From: Stygiobacter sp. RIFOXYC2_FULL_38_25
GTDB lineage: Bacteria > Bacteroidota > Ignavibacteria > Ignavibacteriales > Melioribacteraceae
Assembly: GCA_001803165.1 (NCBI GenBank)
Contig: MHAZ01000003.1
Location: 124,001-188,000, forward strand
Direction of reading: 5' to 3'
Length of the DNA stretch: 64,000 nt
This document shows positions 27,766-37,757 of this stretch, in pieces (within the stretch, counting starts at the first letter, position 1; every line of letters begins with the position of its first letter). A program made the translations under genes and the position numbers. The notes below the pieces were generated by a model. It was given only the letters and a program-made list of their open reading frames with translations, was not told the origin of the DNA and ran no database searches.

Positions 27766-28640
27766 TAATATTTCCAGATCTTGTGCATCCAAAAATATTG
27801 ATCCGGATATTGCCCGATATTCTTTTCGAGAAAATTGGCGTATCTCTGGTTTATTTCTTTAACTTTTTCTTTTGGGTCAATTGGAAGAGTTTCCACTTCG
27901 AGTTTTTCAAATTCACATTTATAGTTGCCATCGTTCTGACGAACTACTACGCCAAAAATTGCATTACAGTTAGTCCGACTGATTATTGTGGCTGTCCCGG
28001 TATAGAATGGCGTTGGTCTTCCGAAAAAGGAAACACGCGGGCTATCCGCTGGTCCTCTTTGATCGCCAACTACTCCAACAATTCCGCCATTCTTCAGAAC
28101 TTCTATCAGATGCCTTACTGATGCTCCAAGCCAAATCATTTTGTTGCCATGAACTTCTCTCGCCCTAACAAGTAACTCATTCATAACTGCATTACTTTGT
28201 TTTTTGGCAAGAACATTAAAGGGTTTTCCAAGATGAATTGCCGCCGAAGCCGCCCCCACTTCCCAACTTCCAAAATGTCCGGTCCAAAATACCAGTCCTT
28301 TATTTTCTTTGAGCAACATTTCAGCTTTGTTCATGTTTGCCTCAGAAAGCAATAATTTCATTTCGTTACGGGTTGTATAGGGAAAATAGATTAACTCAAA
28401 AAAAGTGGTTAAGATATTTTGATATGTATGACGTGTAATGATTTTTAATTCCTGGCGAGACTTTTGCGGGAAAGCTATTTCTAAATTTTCGAATACTACT
28501 TTCTTACGAATTGGTATGAAATAATAACAGAACGTCCCGAGAAACCTAGCTGCGAGTCTTGTTGCCCGCAGCCCAAATAATTTGAACACACCGGAAAATA
28601 GTTGAAACAAAACAAAAACTATTTTATGACTAATCTTCAC
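27765..28640 (-). CDS. LpxL/HtrB-type lysophospholipid or lipid A acyltransferase
   Basis: Transfers an acyl chain to lipid A or a related lipid at the inner membrane. The 291-residue protein has an N-terminal membrane-associated helix and the catalytic HX4E motif in HFGSWE (His122, Glu127). The GDQRGP segment of the LpxL family is also present. It sits between the GWxTD gene (5 bases upstream) and the GT9 gene, so this looks like an envelope-lipid operon. Confidence 0.9.
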   Translation of the reverse strand: MKISHKIVFVLFQLFSGVFKLFGLRATRLAARFLGTFCYYFIPIRKKVVFENLEIAFPQKSRQELKIITRHTYQNILTTFFELIYFPYTTRNEMKLLLSEANMNKAEMLLKENKGLVFWTGHFGSWEVGAASAAIHLGKPFNVLAKKQSNAVMNELLVRAREVHGNKMIWLGASVRHLIEVLKNGGIVGVVGDQRGPADSPRVSFFGRPTPFYTGTATIISRTNCNAIFGVVVRQNDGNYKCEFEKLEVETLPIDPKEKVKEINQRYANFLEKNIGQYPDQYFWMHKIWKY

Positions 28641-28645
28641 TAATG

Positions 28646-30010
28646 TTAATCTGTCTTTAGTCTATTCTGCCATTCACTATCGGAATACTCACCACGTTTT
28701 GTTGAGTGCAGTAATTCATATTTTCCAAATCCAGTTAAATCTCCAAAAACGAAAGAAACGCCCCCTTCAATTTCATTATAGAACCAAACTTCGTAAGGTT
28801 TTAAATCCGGTTCGTTTGGGAATAAATCTTTTTGATCTGGCTCGCCAAACATTAAAAGAACTCTGCCTCGGTCCGACAAATATCCGTCTCTACCCATGCT
28901 TTTGTAATTCTGATTAGCATAAGCAACGCGCTTCATATATTGTTCCTTTGCTTCATTTCTAAATGAGTTAGGTTCGGAGTTCCTTGAGCGCCAGAAATTA
29001 AATAAAAATTCACGTTTAGCGCTTAACGAATCCATTTTTGCGTAACGGCTTATTTCCGTTTGTGTTGCAATATATTTCACTTGCTTAAACATTAGATCGC
29101 AGTCCTCGGCAGAGAAAACTCCAAACTCGCTATTCATTACATTAGTATTGGATGAAAGTGATTTAAATGAATCTACAACATTTGGATTGTAAAGATAAAA
29201 TCTTTTTGCAGAGATAAATGCTTGATTTGTTTTCGGATCTATTAAACTGAGCGCCAAATTGTATGAGTCCGAAGGAAGCTTACTTAGGTTTAGCAATCCG
29301 ACCTCTACTACAGCATTTGCAGCTTGCTTAATTTGTTTTTCGCTTCGTTGAACCATTACTCCTGCACTGTTAACCAAATCTCTTTTCAACACAAAATTAG
29401 CAGCGGGGTCTTCAAGTTTAAGATTGTACAGTTCAGCATAGAAAAACAAAACCGGAGATTGCTCTGAATATAACATTGAAGCATTTGGAAATACTTCTAA
29501 CGTGTTCTTGTAAAAGATTGATTTTGGATCCTTGGCATCTTTCTTAATTCTGGTTGCCAATTCAATATCGCTCATCGAGAACTTATCCGTCTTAAATGGC
29601 TGAATAAGTAGGTTCTCGTTTATAGCTTTTTCTAACGTAGGGTTTTGAGAATCGTAAGCTTTCACACTGAGTGAATAATTCCCCTTTGGAATTACAAAGC
29701 CCATCACACCGGACAAACTTTTCTGCATGGAATCTGCAATTTCATTTACAATCTTATAGTTCTTGTTCACAAAGAACTCTTTGGAATCGGTATTCATAAT
29801 TTCAAGATGAACGATTGCTTCTACTGATAAGCTGCTCGCTGTTTTAATTTTTTGCATATTCGCCGGAGATAATTCATAATAAAACTCCATAAAAACAGAA
29901 GTAGAATCATAATTAAAACGCGCATAGTCAAATTCAAAATTAAGCTGTGTTTGTGAATATGTGAACTGAGCAAGAAGCATAATTAAAGCGAAAAGTAACT
30001 TCTTCATCAT
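28646..30010 (-). CDS. GWxTD-domain secreted protein, variant motif
   Basis: A 454-residue protein with a signal peptide (about 1-20). The C-terminal domain follows the GWxTD layout: FNFWRSRNSEP, then YMKRVAYANQNY, then the name-giving stretch, which reads GRDGYLSDRGRVLLMFGEPD instead of G-W-x-T-D. Tyr replaces Trp and Ser replaces Thr. The N-terminal 300 residues are a beta-rich extracytoplasmic part. Such proteins are common in FCB-group genomes, function unknown. GGAG precedes the start. MMKK offers two Met. Confidence 0.8.
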   Translation of the reverse strand: MMKKLLFALIMLLAQFTYSQTQLNFEFDYARFNYDSTSVFMEFYYELSPANMQKIKTASSLSVEAIVHLEIMNTDSKEFFVNKNYKIVNEIADSMQKSLSGVMGFVIPKGNYSLSVKAYDSQNPTLEKAINENLLIQPFKTDKFSMSDIELATRIKKDAKDPKSIFYKNTLEVFPNASMLYSEQSPVLFFYAELYNLKLEDPAANFVLKRDLVNSAGVMVQRSEKQIKQAANAVVEVGLLNLSKLPSDSYNLALSLIDPKTNQAFISAKRFYLYNPNVVDSFKSLSSNTNVMNSEFGVFSAEDCDLMFKQVKYIATQTEISRYAKMDSLSAKREFLFNFWRSRNSEPNSFRNEAKEQYMKRVAYANQNYKSMGRDGYLSDRGRVLLMFGEPDQKDLFPNEPDLKPYEVWFYNEIEGGVSFVFGDLTGFGKYELLHSTKRGEYSDSEWQNRLKTD

Positions 30011-30099
30011 TTGTAACTCCGTTGGCTTTAGGTATAAACTGGTGGCGTGTTTTGATAATTCTCGCCGTTTTTTTTTGTAAAGTTACAAATACTTACACA

Positions 30100-30134
30100 A
30101 AAAAAAAGCCCCGATTCATTAAAGAATCGGGGCT
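30100..30134 (-). terminator. Terminator of the TonB receptor-PorV cluster
   Basis: An 11-bp perfect stem (AGCCCCGATTC at 30107-30117 with GAATCGGGGCT at 30124-30134) has a 6-base loop. On the minus strand it is followed by a run of nine T residues. It lies 24 bases past the PorV-like stop. Confidence 0.92.
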
Positions 30135-30157
30135 AAAAACAAGGTACTATTTAATGA

Positions 30158-31225
30158 TTAGAAGCCGAGAGAAATGGTTACGATGTTGTTAGCATCCCAA
30201 TATTTCATTGCGCGGTAAGCGTAATCCAAACTGATTACTGCACCGCCAATATCATATTTAATACCGAAACCGGCATGTAAGCCATTATATATATTTTCAT
30301 ACTTTCCTTCACCCTCAGGTAATACAATGTATCCACCTCTGAGGTATAAAAGATCGTTGAATTCCAATTCAGCACCTAATTTAACTTCGTCATTATAAAA
30401 GTTATCATTTTTGTAAAGAGCATTTGCTTGTACTCCGATCGTACCGAACTTATGTGCATAACCAAAACCAAGTTCGATTGATGACGGAAGTTCAAATTCA
30501 GCAGCGTCAACTTTGTAAACAGAAATAGGATCTTGTCTGTTTAATAAGTCGGTCCCGCTTGTAATTTCGGAGTTAGCGCCATTAACCTGTACGTTCAAAC
30601 CGGTTCCATCATATTTCATTGGGAAGCCTAGGTTCTTTAGCACAACTGCAAAGCTTAAACCATTAATGTTAGCTAAGTTATTATATGTAATACCAATGTT
30701 AAGAGCTAACCCATTAGCAGCAACTCTATCCATTCTTTCACTGATGAAATTACCTGTTAAACCGATAGATACTCTATCGCTTAACATTGTAGCATAGGTT
30801 AATCCAAGTACAGTGATAGATGGTTTAATGATTGAGCCTGTTCCATCCGGGAAATCGTTTGTAGTAATATTGATTTCACCAAGAGACAATGATTTAATAC
30901 TCAAAGCGAGTGAACCAAGCCCTTCGATGTTGGTTGAAACAGCACCATATTCAACGTTAATATCAGCAAAGTAATTCATGTGAGAAAAAATCACATTTGT
31001 ACCATTTGGGCTGCCTGGTAAATTTGCCGGATTCCAATAAAGTGATTCAATACCCTTAGAACCAAGTATTGAAGCGCCGGCCATAGAGATACCTCTAGCA
31101 CCAACTGGAATCAATAATTCCGTTGCGCCAGCAGTACCATTTCTTTTTCCACCGCCTGCAAATAGGGTACCTGTAATCTGCATAAGAGCAAGTATTACAA
31201 GTAATCCTAATTTAAATTTCTTCAT
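30158..31225 (-). CDS. PorV/PorQ-family outer-membrane protein
   Basis: A 355-residue barrel protein with a signal peptide (about 1-23, ending LFAGG). The family pattern GATELLIPVGARGISMAGA and the following SLYWNPANLPG at about 65 match PorV/PorQ proteins, the T9SS outer-membrane components that shuttle cargo to the attachment complex. The C-terminal half has regular beta strands. It is the last gene after a TonB receptor and a T9SS cargo, 23 bases downstream of the latter. It may serve these neighbours specifically instead of being the general PorV. Confidence 0.85.
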   Translation of the reverse strand: MKKFKLGLLVILALMQITGTLFAGGGKRNGTAGATELLIPVGARGISMAGASILGSKGIESLYWNPANLPGSPNGTNVIFSHMNYFADINVEYGAVSTNIEGLGSLALSIKSLSLGEINITTNDFPDGTGSIIKPSITVLGLTYATMLSDRVSIGLTGNFISERMDRVAANGLALNIGITYNNLANINGLSFAVVLKNLGFPMKYDGTGLNVQVNGANSEITSGTDLLNRQDPISVYKVDAAEFELPSSIELGFGYAHKFGTIGVQANALYKNDNFYNDEVKLGAELEFNDLLYLRGGYIVLPEGEGKYENIYNGLHAGFGIKYDIGGAVISLDYAYRAMKYWDANNIVTISLGF

Positions 31226-31248
31226 AATAATTTCTCCTTAAAATTTTA

Positions 31249-34200
31249 TTAGAATTTATCTAATACTTGCGTTTCTTGAATAACGATAAGTTTCAACGTT
31301 TTCTTCACACCTTCTGACGGCATATCAACTTGAACTACGTACAAACCGCTTGCTACAGGTAAATTATCGAAGTTCTTGAGATCCCATCTTTGATATTGCG
31401 AATCTGTATTCTTATCGATTGTTCTAACTAGCTGACCAGCAAGGTTAAATATTCTAATCGTAGCCATCTTTGGTAAATGATTGAAAGTAACAAATCTTTG
31501 ATATTTGTTAATTTCTTGAGAGTTAACACCATAATATGGGTTCGGGAATACATTTACCATATCAACATCTACTTTTGCTTGTTCAGCACTGAAAGCTGCT
31601 GTTGGGGCTGTGAATGTGAACTCATCTGCTGTACTGTTTGGCTTATTAGGATAGATGTAGAATTTATCAACTCCAGTACCGGTTGTTGAGAAACCAGTGG
31701 CTCCTCTTCTATTCCACATCGCTGTGTACATAATTCTAGCATCAAGAGTCTTATTACCACCCGCAATCAACTGACCGGTATTTACATCATTTGGAGTAGT
31801 TGTATAAGCTTCATCAAAAATATACAACCATTCTCTTGTATTAAGACCATTATCTGTAATATTTGAGTTGCTGCCCGGCCAATAAACACCATCCACTAAA
31901 CCAGCTGTAGCATTATTTTCTAAGAAACCAACAGCAAGACGTTTTGGAGCTGCCGGGTCATCAATATTCCAAGCTGAAAGAGGAACATTCTGTTCGAAGA
32001 TTTGGAATGAATAAGAGCCAAGTTTACTAATTATAAAAGGAGCAAATTCCGGTTTTGCTGCAGCGGCGTTTGCTAATCTCATGTAACGGTAGCCATAAGA
32101 AACGTTTACATCAGATTTATCTAACGTAACGCCTAAGTCACCCGTAAAATCTACTTTAGCTAATCTTAATTCAGTATTCTTCAGTTCAGTTGGACCAACA
32201 ATCATTACGCCGTCAACAAACCAACCACGCGGGCTAGCCCAGCCTACTGTACCATGACTTCCAATACCGGCTGAAGCGCCGAAACCCTCCAAACCAAAGT
32301 TACCACCTGGATCACCGCCAGCCCAAGTGAATCTACGTGTACCGGCAACATCCCAGCCCCATAGTTTTTTGTCTTCGTCTGTAAAGGCGTCACTTTTCTT
32401 AACACCAAGGTCGGTTGGACCAGTTACTTTTACCATCAAACCGTCAACTATGTAATAGTCACCATTATCTGCTTGATTGTATTGATTATCAAGAACAACT
32501 TTGGTTCCATCATGTAATTGCCAGTAAGTATCACCATGAGTATCTGTTTTGAAAGATACTTTATAAGTTTTTCCGGTAACTTTGCTAGGATCAATTACAA
32601 CAGCAAAAGCAAGACCATCACTTGTTCCCTTGTTGTGAGTAGCGTTGATAACGTCACCTGCTTTACTTGTTAGTTTAACGCCAGGGTCAGGTGTTTGGGG
32701 AACAGCAGTTAAAACATCTAAAGTTGTTGTAATAGCTTTTGTCTCGATAAACGATGAGTCAGTATTTGCATAAGCTCTTACAGCATAATAATATTTAGAA
32801 CCGTTATTTAAGTTCTCGTTTGTTATATAGTTTTTGTTTAATACTATTTGACGTTGTAAGCCCGAGTCTTTTCCGTAATGATATACTTTTGTAATTGGGT
32901 CATTGCTTACAGGATCAATGTCTGGACCAATGATAGAAGTAGTACCATCAACAATATCGTATGTTGCTATACGAACAGTAGACGGATCTTCAATAGAAGA
33001 ACCTTCAGTAGCTAACTGGAATACATCGTATCCTTGGAATTTATAGAATTCATCAACATATCCTTCGGTTGCATTAGCAGAAGCTAAATCAGAACCCCAG
33101 TTAAGAACTACTTGACGGTCTAAGTTAACAACATCAACTACCGGATTTAAGAACGGAGTTGGTTTCGGGAAGAAGTTATTGAACGCTTTTTGAGCTTCTT
33201 TATCAGCTGCTCTTAATAATGTGATTGCTCTGATATTGCTAATCCCAGCACGTCCACCAGCACATATTTGAGCTACTACAACTTCTTGTGTATCTCCATA
33301 TGCTAATGTAAATGGACCGGAAGCCATACCCATTCTTCTATCACCCGGCTGATTTATAATTCCATCTAAATAACCGGTACCGGTAACCGGATCGCCGGAA
33401 AGAGGGAAGTTCGTTTCATTTTCCGAACGTGGGGTTACTTGTGTTGGTACAGGGAAATAATTACCATTACGAGTTTTACCTTGCATCAAGTTATAGAACT
33501 GTAATGCACCGGCAGAAGCATTCTGTTGCGGATCAAGGTAATCCGAAGTACCACCATTAACAAAGTAGTAAGAGCCGGTTGCAGGTAAATTCTTGTATCC
33601 GACCCACTTCTTATTCTTAAAAATTGCTGTGTCACTTGGAGCGTTTGTTTTAATTCTAGGACCTTGGAAAAAGTCGAAGCCGGCAGCCGGAGGATTAGTT
33701 CCATAAGTAGCATCACTGGCTTTTGCGTTATAGATGTACTGTAAGCTCAAGGTTGTATCAATGCCAACGTAATCATCGCCAGCATCACCGTTATCAGGAT
33801 CAGACCACATTGTGACATACATATCTGTAACAGGTTTCCTTTGAGAGTTCTTATTAACAATAAGATATTTTCTGAATAACATGTTACCAAGGTCACCAGC
33901 TTTGTTGTAACCCCAAATTGTAACTTGTTGTTCAATACCCATTGGAAGCGAACCATACATAAAATCCATAGCAGCAACATCTAAATCGTTATTTACAAAC
34001 CAAACAGTTTGGTCTGCACCAGGGAATCCAGGAATATCTTTAGTAGGATCATAACTACCGTTTTTATCTATATCTTCGTAAGGAGCTCCGTACGCAGCTG
34101 GCCATTCATTCCAATCTAATTGGTATTGGGCAACAACTTCAGCACCAGTAACTCCTTCATCTCTAGCTTCTGGTTTAACTTTGTTCAACATTTTAGCTGC

Positions 34201-34620
34201 TTCAGCATAACCAGGTACATCTCTTCTAACTCTAAAGATTCTTACATCATTGTCGCTTTCTGATTGGCGAGTACCATTATCCAAGATTCTACCTGGGCGT
34301 GTACCTTGGCGGTATGCAGAGCCGCTCACGCTTATAGCTCCGCCATCTAGTTTACCGCCCCAAACAAAACCAGATTGAAAAAATGGTGCTTTATTCGAGA
34401 ATTTGGGGAATATAAAGCCAGAGTTTCCATTTGGTTGAATATCTGATGAACCGTTATTGTATATCCAAGTAGACGTATTGTTAATATTAAATCTGGTCGA
34501 GCTAGGGGAGCCCAGCGTCTTCCTCAGCTGATTTTTGCCGTCCCCTCCTTTTGCCGATAACGCGAAAGGAAGCGCCAAAACCAGCATGTAGATGAAAAAC
34601 TTAATTAAATTTCTATTCAT
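31249..34620 (-). CDS. Large secreted protein with T9SS type A sorting domain
   Basis: A 1123-residue exported protein with a signal peptide (about 1-22) and, at the far C-terminus (about 1030-1115), the type A sorting domain: NVFPNPYYG, then a ATIRIFNLAGQLVRT strand, then GLYVVQVD and a basic terminal strand. The N-terminal and central parts are Gly/Asn-rich and beta-structured, with several Ig/Fn3-like segments. T9SS cargo is cleaved and anchored on the cell surface. AAGGAGT precedes the ATG. It is flanked by the TonB receptor and the PorV-like gene. Confidence 0.85.
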   Translation of the reverse strand: MNRNLIKFFIYMLVLALPFALSAKGGDGKNQLRKTLGSPSSTRFNINNTSTWIYNNGSSDIQPNGNSGFIFPKFSNKAPFFQSGFVWGGKLDGGAISVSGSAYRQGTRPGRILDNGTRQSESDNDVRIFRVRRDVPGYAEAAKMLNKVKPEARDEGVTGAEVVAQYQLDWNEWPAAYGAPYEDIDKNGSYDPTKDIPGFPGADQTVWFVNNDLDVAAMDFMYGSLPMGIEQQVTIWGYNKAGDLGNMLFRKYLIVNKNSQRKPVTDMYVTMWSDPDNGDAGDDYVGIDTTLSLQYIYNAKASDATYGTNPPAAGFDFFQGPRIKTNAPSDTAIFKNKKWVGYKNLPATGSYYFVNGGTSDYLDPQQNASAGALQFYNLMQGKTRNGNYFPVPTQVTPRSENETNFPLSGDPVTGTGYLDGIINQPGDRRMGMASGPFTLAYGDTQEVVVAQICAGGRAGISNIRAITLLRAADKEAQKAFNNFFPKPTPFLNPVVDVVNLDRQVVLNWGSDLASANATEGYVDEFYKFQGYDVFQLATEGSSIEDPSTVRIATYDIVDGTTSIIGPDIDPVSNDPITKVYHYGKDSGLQRQIVLNKNYITNENLNNGSKYYYAVRAYANTDSSFIETKAITTTLDVLTAVPQTPDPGVKLTSKAGDVINATHNKGTSDGLAFAVVIDPSKVTGKTYKVSFKTDTHGDTYWQLHDGTKVVLDNQYNQADNGDYYIVDGLMVKVTGPTDLGVKKSDAFTDEDKKLWGWDVAGTRRFTWAGGDPGGNFGLEGFGASAGIGSHGTVGWASPRGWFVDGVMIVGPTELKNTELRLAKVDFTGDLGVTLDKSDVNVSYGYRYMRLANAAAAKPEFAPFIISKLGSYSFQIFEQNVPLSAWNIDDPAAPKRLAVGFLENNATAGLVDGVYWPGSNSNITDNGLNTREWLYIFDEAYTTTPNDVNTGQLIAGGNKTLDARIMYTAMWNRRGATGFSTTGTGVDKFYIYPNKPNSTADEFTFTAPTAAFSAEQAKVDVDMVNVFPNPYYGVNSQEINKYQRFVTFNHLPKMATIRIFNLAGQLVRTIDKNTDSQYQRWDLKNFDNLPVASGLYVVQVDMPSEGVKKTLKLIVIQETQVLDKF

Positions 34621-34660
34621 TTTATACTCCTTATTGTTGAGTAAACAAATTTATTACGAA

Positions 34661-37600
34661 TTAATTAAACTCAAAACGCAAGCCTAATCTAACTTGTCTT
34701 GGTCCACTATAGTTGCCATAATTATTATACTGGTAGAATGCTAACTGAGCATCTCTATACAGTTGACCGTAATTCGCAATATTTTTGCTTACAAAATCCG
34801 GATTATTAATATCACCATTATCAGAAGCTGTACCCGTCTTAAGATGAACATCTGTTTCATTCTTAATATTGAATAAGTTAATTACAAATACATAGATATT
34901 TGCACTTAGTTTATCCATAATCTGGAAAGTCTTATCAACTCTTAAATCGAAGAACAATTGGTTAGGAGTTAACGATGTATTTAATGCTTCAAGAGGCTGA
35001 CGGAAACGTGCATCAGTCTCAGCATTTAAACTTCCGGTTCCAAGTGTATATGGGTGACCAGAGCTGAAACGAACAAGAGCAGATACACCAAGCATTCTCA
35101 AATAAGAAGGAACGTCTGAGTCATTTCCAAAACGGTAATCAACATTCAAATTGCCTCTCATTGGGTAGTCGAATGCGAGAGGAGAAATATATTGTGGTGT
35201 AAATACTGTAACACCATCAAGAGGTGAACCAACTATACCTGCGTTTGAACTTGGATTAGAACCTGTTCCGCGAGCATCCTGGAAAGATATACTGGCATTG
35301 ATTAATACGTTTTTAAATCTTCTCATGTTGAATGTTAATTCGATACCTTTAGTTGTAGCAAAATCACCATTTGTGAAGGATGCATAATCAGAGAACGGTG
35401 AATTCTTGTCAACTTTGATAATCCTATAATTCAATTGATCTTTAATATCTCTGTAGTAACCGGTAATATCAACTGAGAAAGCATCGCCTAACTGTTGAGA
35501 GAAACCGAGTTCATATTGTGTTGTTCTTGACGGTCTGAAGCCTAATGCAGTTGGATTAGCAATAAAGAATCCGCCACGTAGATTATTTGCATAAGCATGT
35601 AAACCGGCATACATTTGACCTAGAGCAGGCATCTGAACAAACTTGCCCCATTCAGCATGAAATACTGTTTTGTCTGTTACTGGGAAAGCAAAACCTAAAC
35701 GCGGGCTTATGCTCTTAAATGCCGGATTTTTTTGCCAGCCGGCTTCTAACAATTTGCCATCACTAAAATTCATTCCCAACTCTGGTCTGGTAGGATCAAC
35801 TAATTCCCAACCATCGGTGTCATAGTAATCAAATCTTAAACCAAGATTTAGGATAATGTCTTCATATTCAATTTTATCTTGAATATAAGCACTTGCGGTA
35901 ACCGGTTTCATTGCTTCGTATAAACCATCACCGTCATATTCATTTCCAGATACATCATAACCATAATTGGTTACACCTTGACCTATCTGCTGATCAATTT
36001 TGTATTGTTCAATTTGAGCAGCAGTAGCTGTTGGGTTAGCTTTCTTATATGTATAAAGCTTATTAGCTAAGTCCGCAACTCCAACTGCGTTCCAGTTACG
36101 TATTGTATATTTTTCAAAAGAACCACCAATCTTAATCGTATGAACTTTACCAAGCATGTAAACTAGATTGCCGGCTAAAGTAAGACCGGTACGTTTGTTC
36201 CAGGAAACACCAAAGTTATTACCTCCTGGAAGAGATCCGTCTTTTGTAAAACCAAAATTCCATACAGTTATACCACGTTGGTAGTAGTATCTTGAATCTG
36301 CAGCAGTGTACTGTCCAGTTTCAAAAGTATTTAAATCCGCTTTTGATCTTGTCCAGACCCAGCCAGCTTGAGCGTTTAGTAAGCTATCACCATAGACCCA
36401 TGGATCTTTTCCAAGAGCTTGGTCATAAGTCTCTCCGCCGTAGCTTAAATAACCTGCATTTAATTCATAGTACAGATTAGGGTTAATTACGTGGGTAATC
36501 TTTGCTGTGTATAAACCATCCCAGTTATTGTTTGTACCGCGTCTAGTTTGTAGCATAGTACCTAAACCATTTTGACCGCCGTTATGACCCGGTTTCCATG
36601 AGTAGTTAACGCCGAATCTAACTATGAAAGGTTTTAAATCCAAGCTTAAAGTACCTGCATAGCTATATCTGTTAGATTCGTTTCCTTGGAAAGGACCGCC
36701 GGGGTGTACTAAGTAAAATGAATCTTGTGCTACCGGGTCTTTGATCCAGCCAACATTAATAGGATCATTCCAGCCAGCGTTACCACGATTAAATCCATAG
36801 TTAAAATTGAAGAAAAACTTTGCTATATCTTTTGCAAAAGGAACCGGACCGCTGGTAGTAAATGATTGCTCATTGTATCCCCACCAGTAAGCTCCTAAGC
36901 GTTGTTTACCATCAAAAGCATTTTTTCTGCTTTTGAAAGTAACGTTATCTGTAATGTATTCATAACTAACTTTATACTGGTCGGTACCAGATCTCATTTG
37001 TTGACGAACGATACCGGCATTAGAGTTACCGAATTCTGCTGAGTAACCACCAGACTGAACTTGAATTTCTTCAAGTACATCCTGATTTAATGTTACAACA
37101 GTACCGGCAGCAATAGGGCTTTTAATTGAAACTCCATCCAAATAAAAACCAACTTCATCAATACGACCGCCACGGATTACTACTTGATCGTCTCCGTTCC
37201 TGTCTTTGTAAAAAGCTACACCGGCAGTAAGACCAATAATTCCTTGAACACCTCTGGATGGGAGTGCAGCAATATCTTCCTGAGTTGTAATTCTTACAGC
37301 GTTTGTGTTATCCCTCTGAACGAGAGGTTTTTGAGCAACAATTTCTACTGTTCCAACTTGTATGTCTTCGCTAGGTAATTCGAAGTTAACATACGAAGTA
37401 AGATCTGCATTAACTCTCACGCCGGACAATGTAATTGTCTGATAACCAACGTAAGCAGCCTTGAGAGTGTAAACACCTGCTTCAAGGTTTTGAATTTGGT
37501 ATTCGCCGTTTGCATCGGTGTTAGCGCCAGATTGTGTGCCAACTACATAAACGTTAGCGCCTATCAGAGCTTCGCCTGTCTGCAAATCAACTACTTTTCC

Positions 37601-37684
37601 TCTGATCTTGCCTCTTGTACCTGCGGTGAGTAAAACAGGTAAAATTGCAAGAAGTAGCAAAAGGTAAAAAATCTTTCGCTGCAT
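34661..37684 (-). CDS. TonB-dependent receptor with CarbopepD_reg N-terminal domain
   Basis: A 1007-residue outer-membrane receptor for an unknown ligand. It has a signal peptide (about 1-21), a CarbopepD_reg domain (about 24-110), a plug domain with EDIAALPSRGVQGIIGL and a QVVIRGGR strand, and a 22-strand-type barrel ending in a phenylalanine-Asn terminus (LGLRFEFN). AAGGAG precedes the ATG. It could be SusC-like in function, but no SusD gene is adjacent. It is followed by the T9SS cargo protein, so both may act on the same surface. Confidence 0.9.
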   Translation of the reverse strand: MQRKIFYLLLLLAILPVLLTAGTRGKIRGKVVDLQTGEALIGANVYVVGTQSGANTDANGEYQIQNLEAGVYTLKAAYVGYQTITLSGVRVNADLTSYVNFELPSEDIQVGTVEIVAQKPLVQRDNTNAVRITTQEDIAALPSRGVQGIIGLTAGVAFYKDRNGDDQVVIRGGRIDEVGFYLDGVSIKSPIAAGTVVTLNQDVLEEIQVQSGGYSAEFGNSNAGIVRQQMRSGTDQYKVSYEYITDNVTFKSRKNAFDGKQRLGAYWWGYNEQSFTTSGPVPFAKDIAKFFFNFNYGFNRGNAGWNDPINVGWIKDPVAQDSFYLVHPGGPFQGNESNRYSYAGTLSLDLKPFIVRFGVNYSWKPGHNGGQNGLGTMLQTRRGTNNNWDGLYTAKITHVINPNLYYELNAGYLSYGGETYDQALGKDPWVYGDSLLNAQAGWVWTRSKADLNTFETGQYTAADSRYYYQRGITVWNFGFTKDGSLPGGNNFGVSWNKRTGLTLAGNLVYMLGKVHTIKIGGSFEKYTIRNWNAVGVADLANKLYTYKKANPTATAAQIEQYKIDQQIGQGVTNYGYDVSGNEYDGDGLYEAMKPVTASAYIQDKIEYEDIILNLGLRFDYYDTDGWELVDPTRPELGMNFSDGKLLEAGWQKNPAFKSISPRLGFAFPVTDKTVFHAEWGKFVQMPALGQMYAGLHAYANNLRGGFFIANPTALGFRPSRTTQYELGFSQQLGDAFSVDITGYYRDIKDQLNYRIIKVDKNSPFSDYASFTNGDFATTKGIELTFNMRRFKNVLINASISFQDARGTGSNPSSNAGIVGSPLDGVTVFTPQYISPLAFDYPMRGNLNVDYRFGNDSDVPSYLRMLGVSALVRFSSGHPYTLGTGSLNAETDARFRQPLEALNTSLTPNQLFFDLRVDKTFQIMDKLSANIYVFVINLFNIKNETDVHLKTGTASDNGDINNPDFVSKNIANYGQLYRDAQLAFYQYNNYGNYSGPRQVRLGLRFEFN

Positions 37685-37694
37685 AGTTTACTCC

Positions 37695-37757
37695 TTATTT
37701 GTTGATTAAATTAAGAAAGGGTTTTCGAAGTGATAAAACTTGTAACAGAACTGTCAA
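37695..37757 (-). CDS. Possible 20-codon leader ORF upstream of the TonB receptor
   Basis: A TTG at 37755-37757 lies four bases after a near-perfect Shine-Dalgarno (GAGGAGGT, 37762-37769) and opens 20 codons ending in TAA at 37695-37697. That stop overlaps the AAGGAG of the receptor gene, whose ATG is 10 bases further on. The peptide is hydrophobic and basic (TVLLQVLSLRKPFLNLINK). If translated it could couple translation to the receptor. The alternative is that the same bases are promoter -35 sequence. Confidence 0.3.
   Translation of the reverse strand: MTVLLQVLSLRKPFLNLINK
37730..37757 (-). promoter_or_regulatory. Candidate sigma-70-type promoter of the TonB receptor gene
   Basis: On the minus strand a perfect TTGACA (37752-37757) is followed after 16 bases by TATCAC (37730-37735), about 45 bases before the ATG. 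The -10 is weak and the -35 coincides with the possible leader ORF start, so only one reading may be right. The remaining gap up to the thioredoxin gene (37758-38038) shows one inverted repeat and a hairpin but no gene. Confidence 0.3.
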
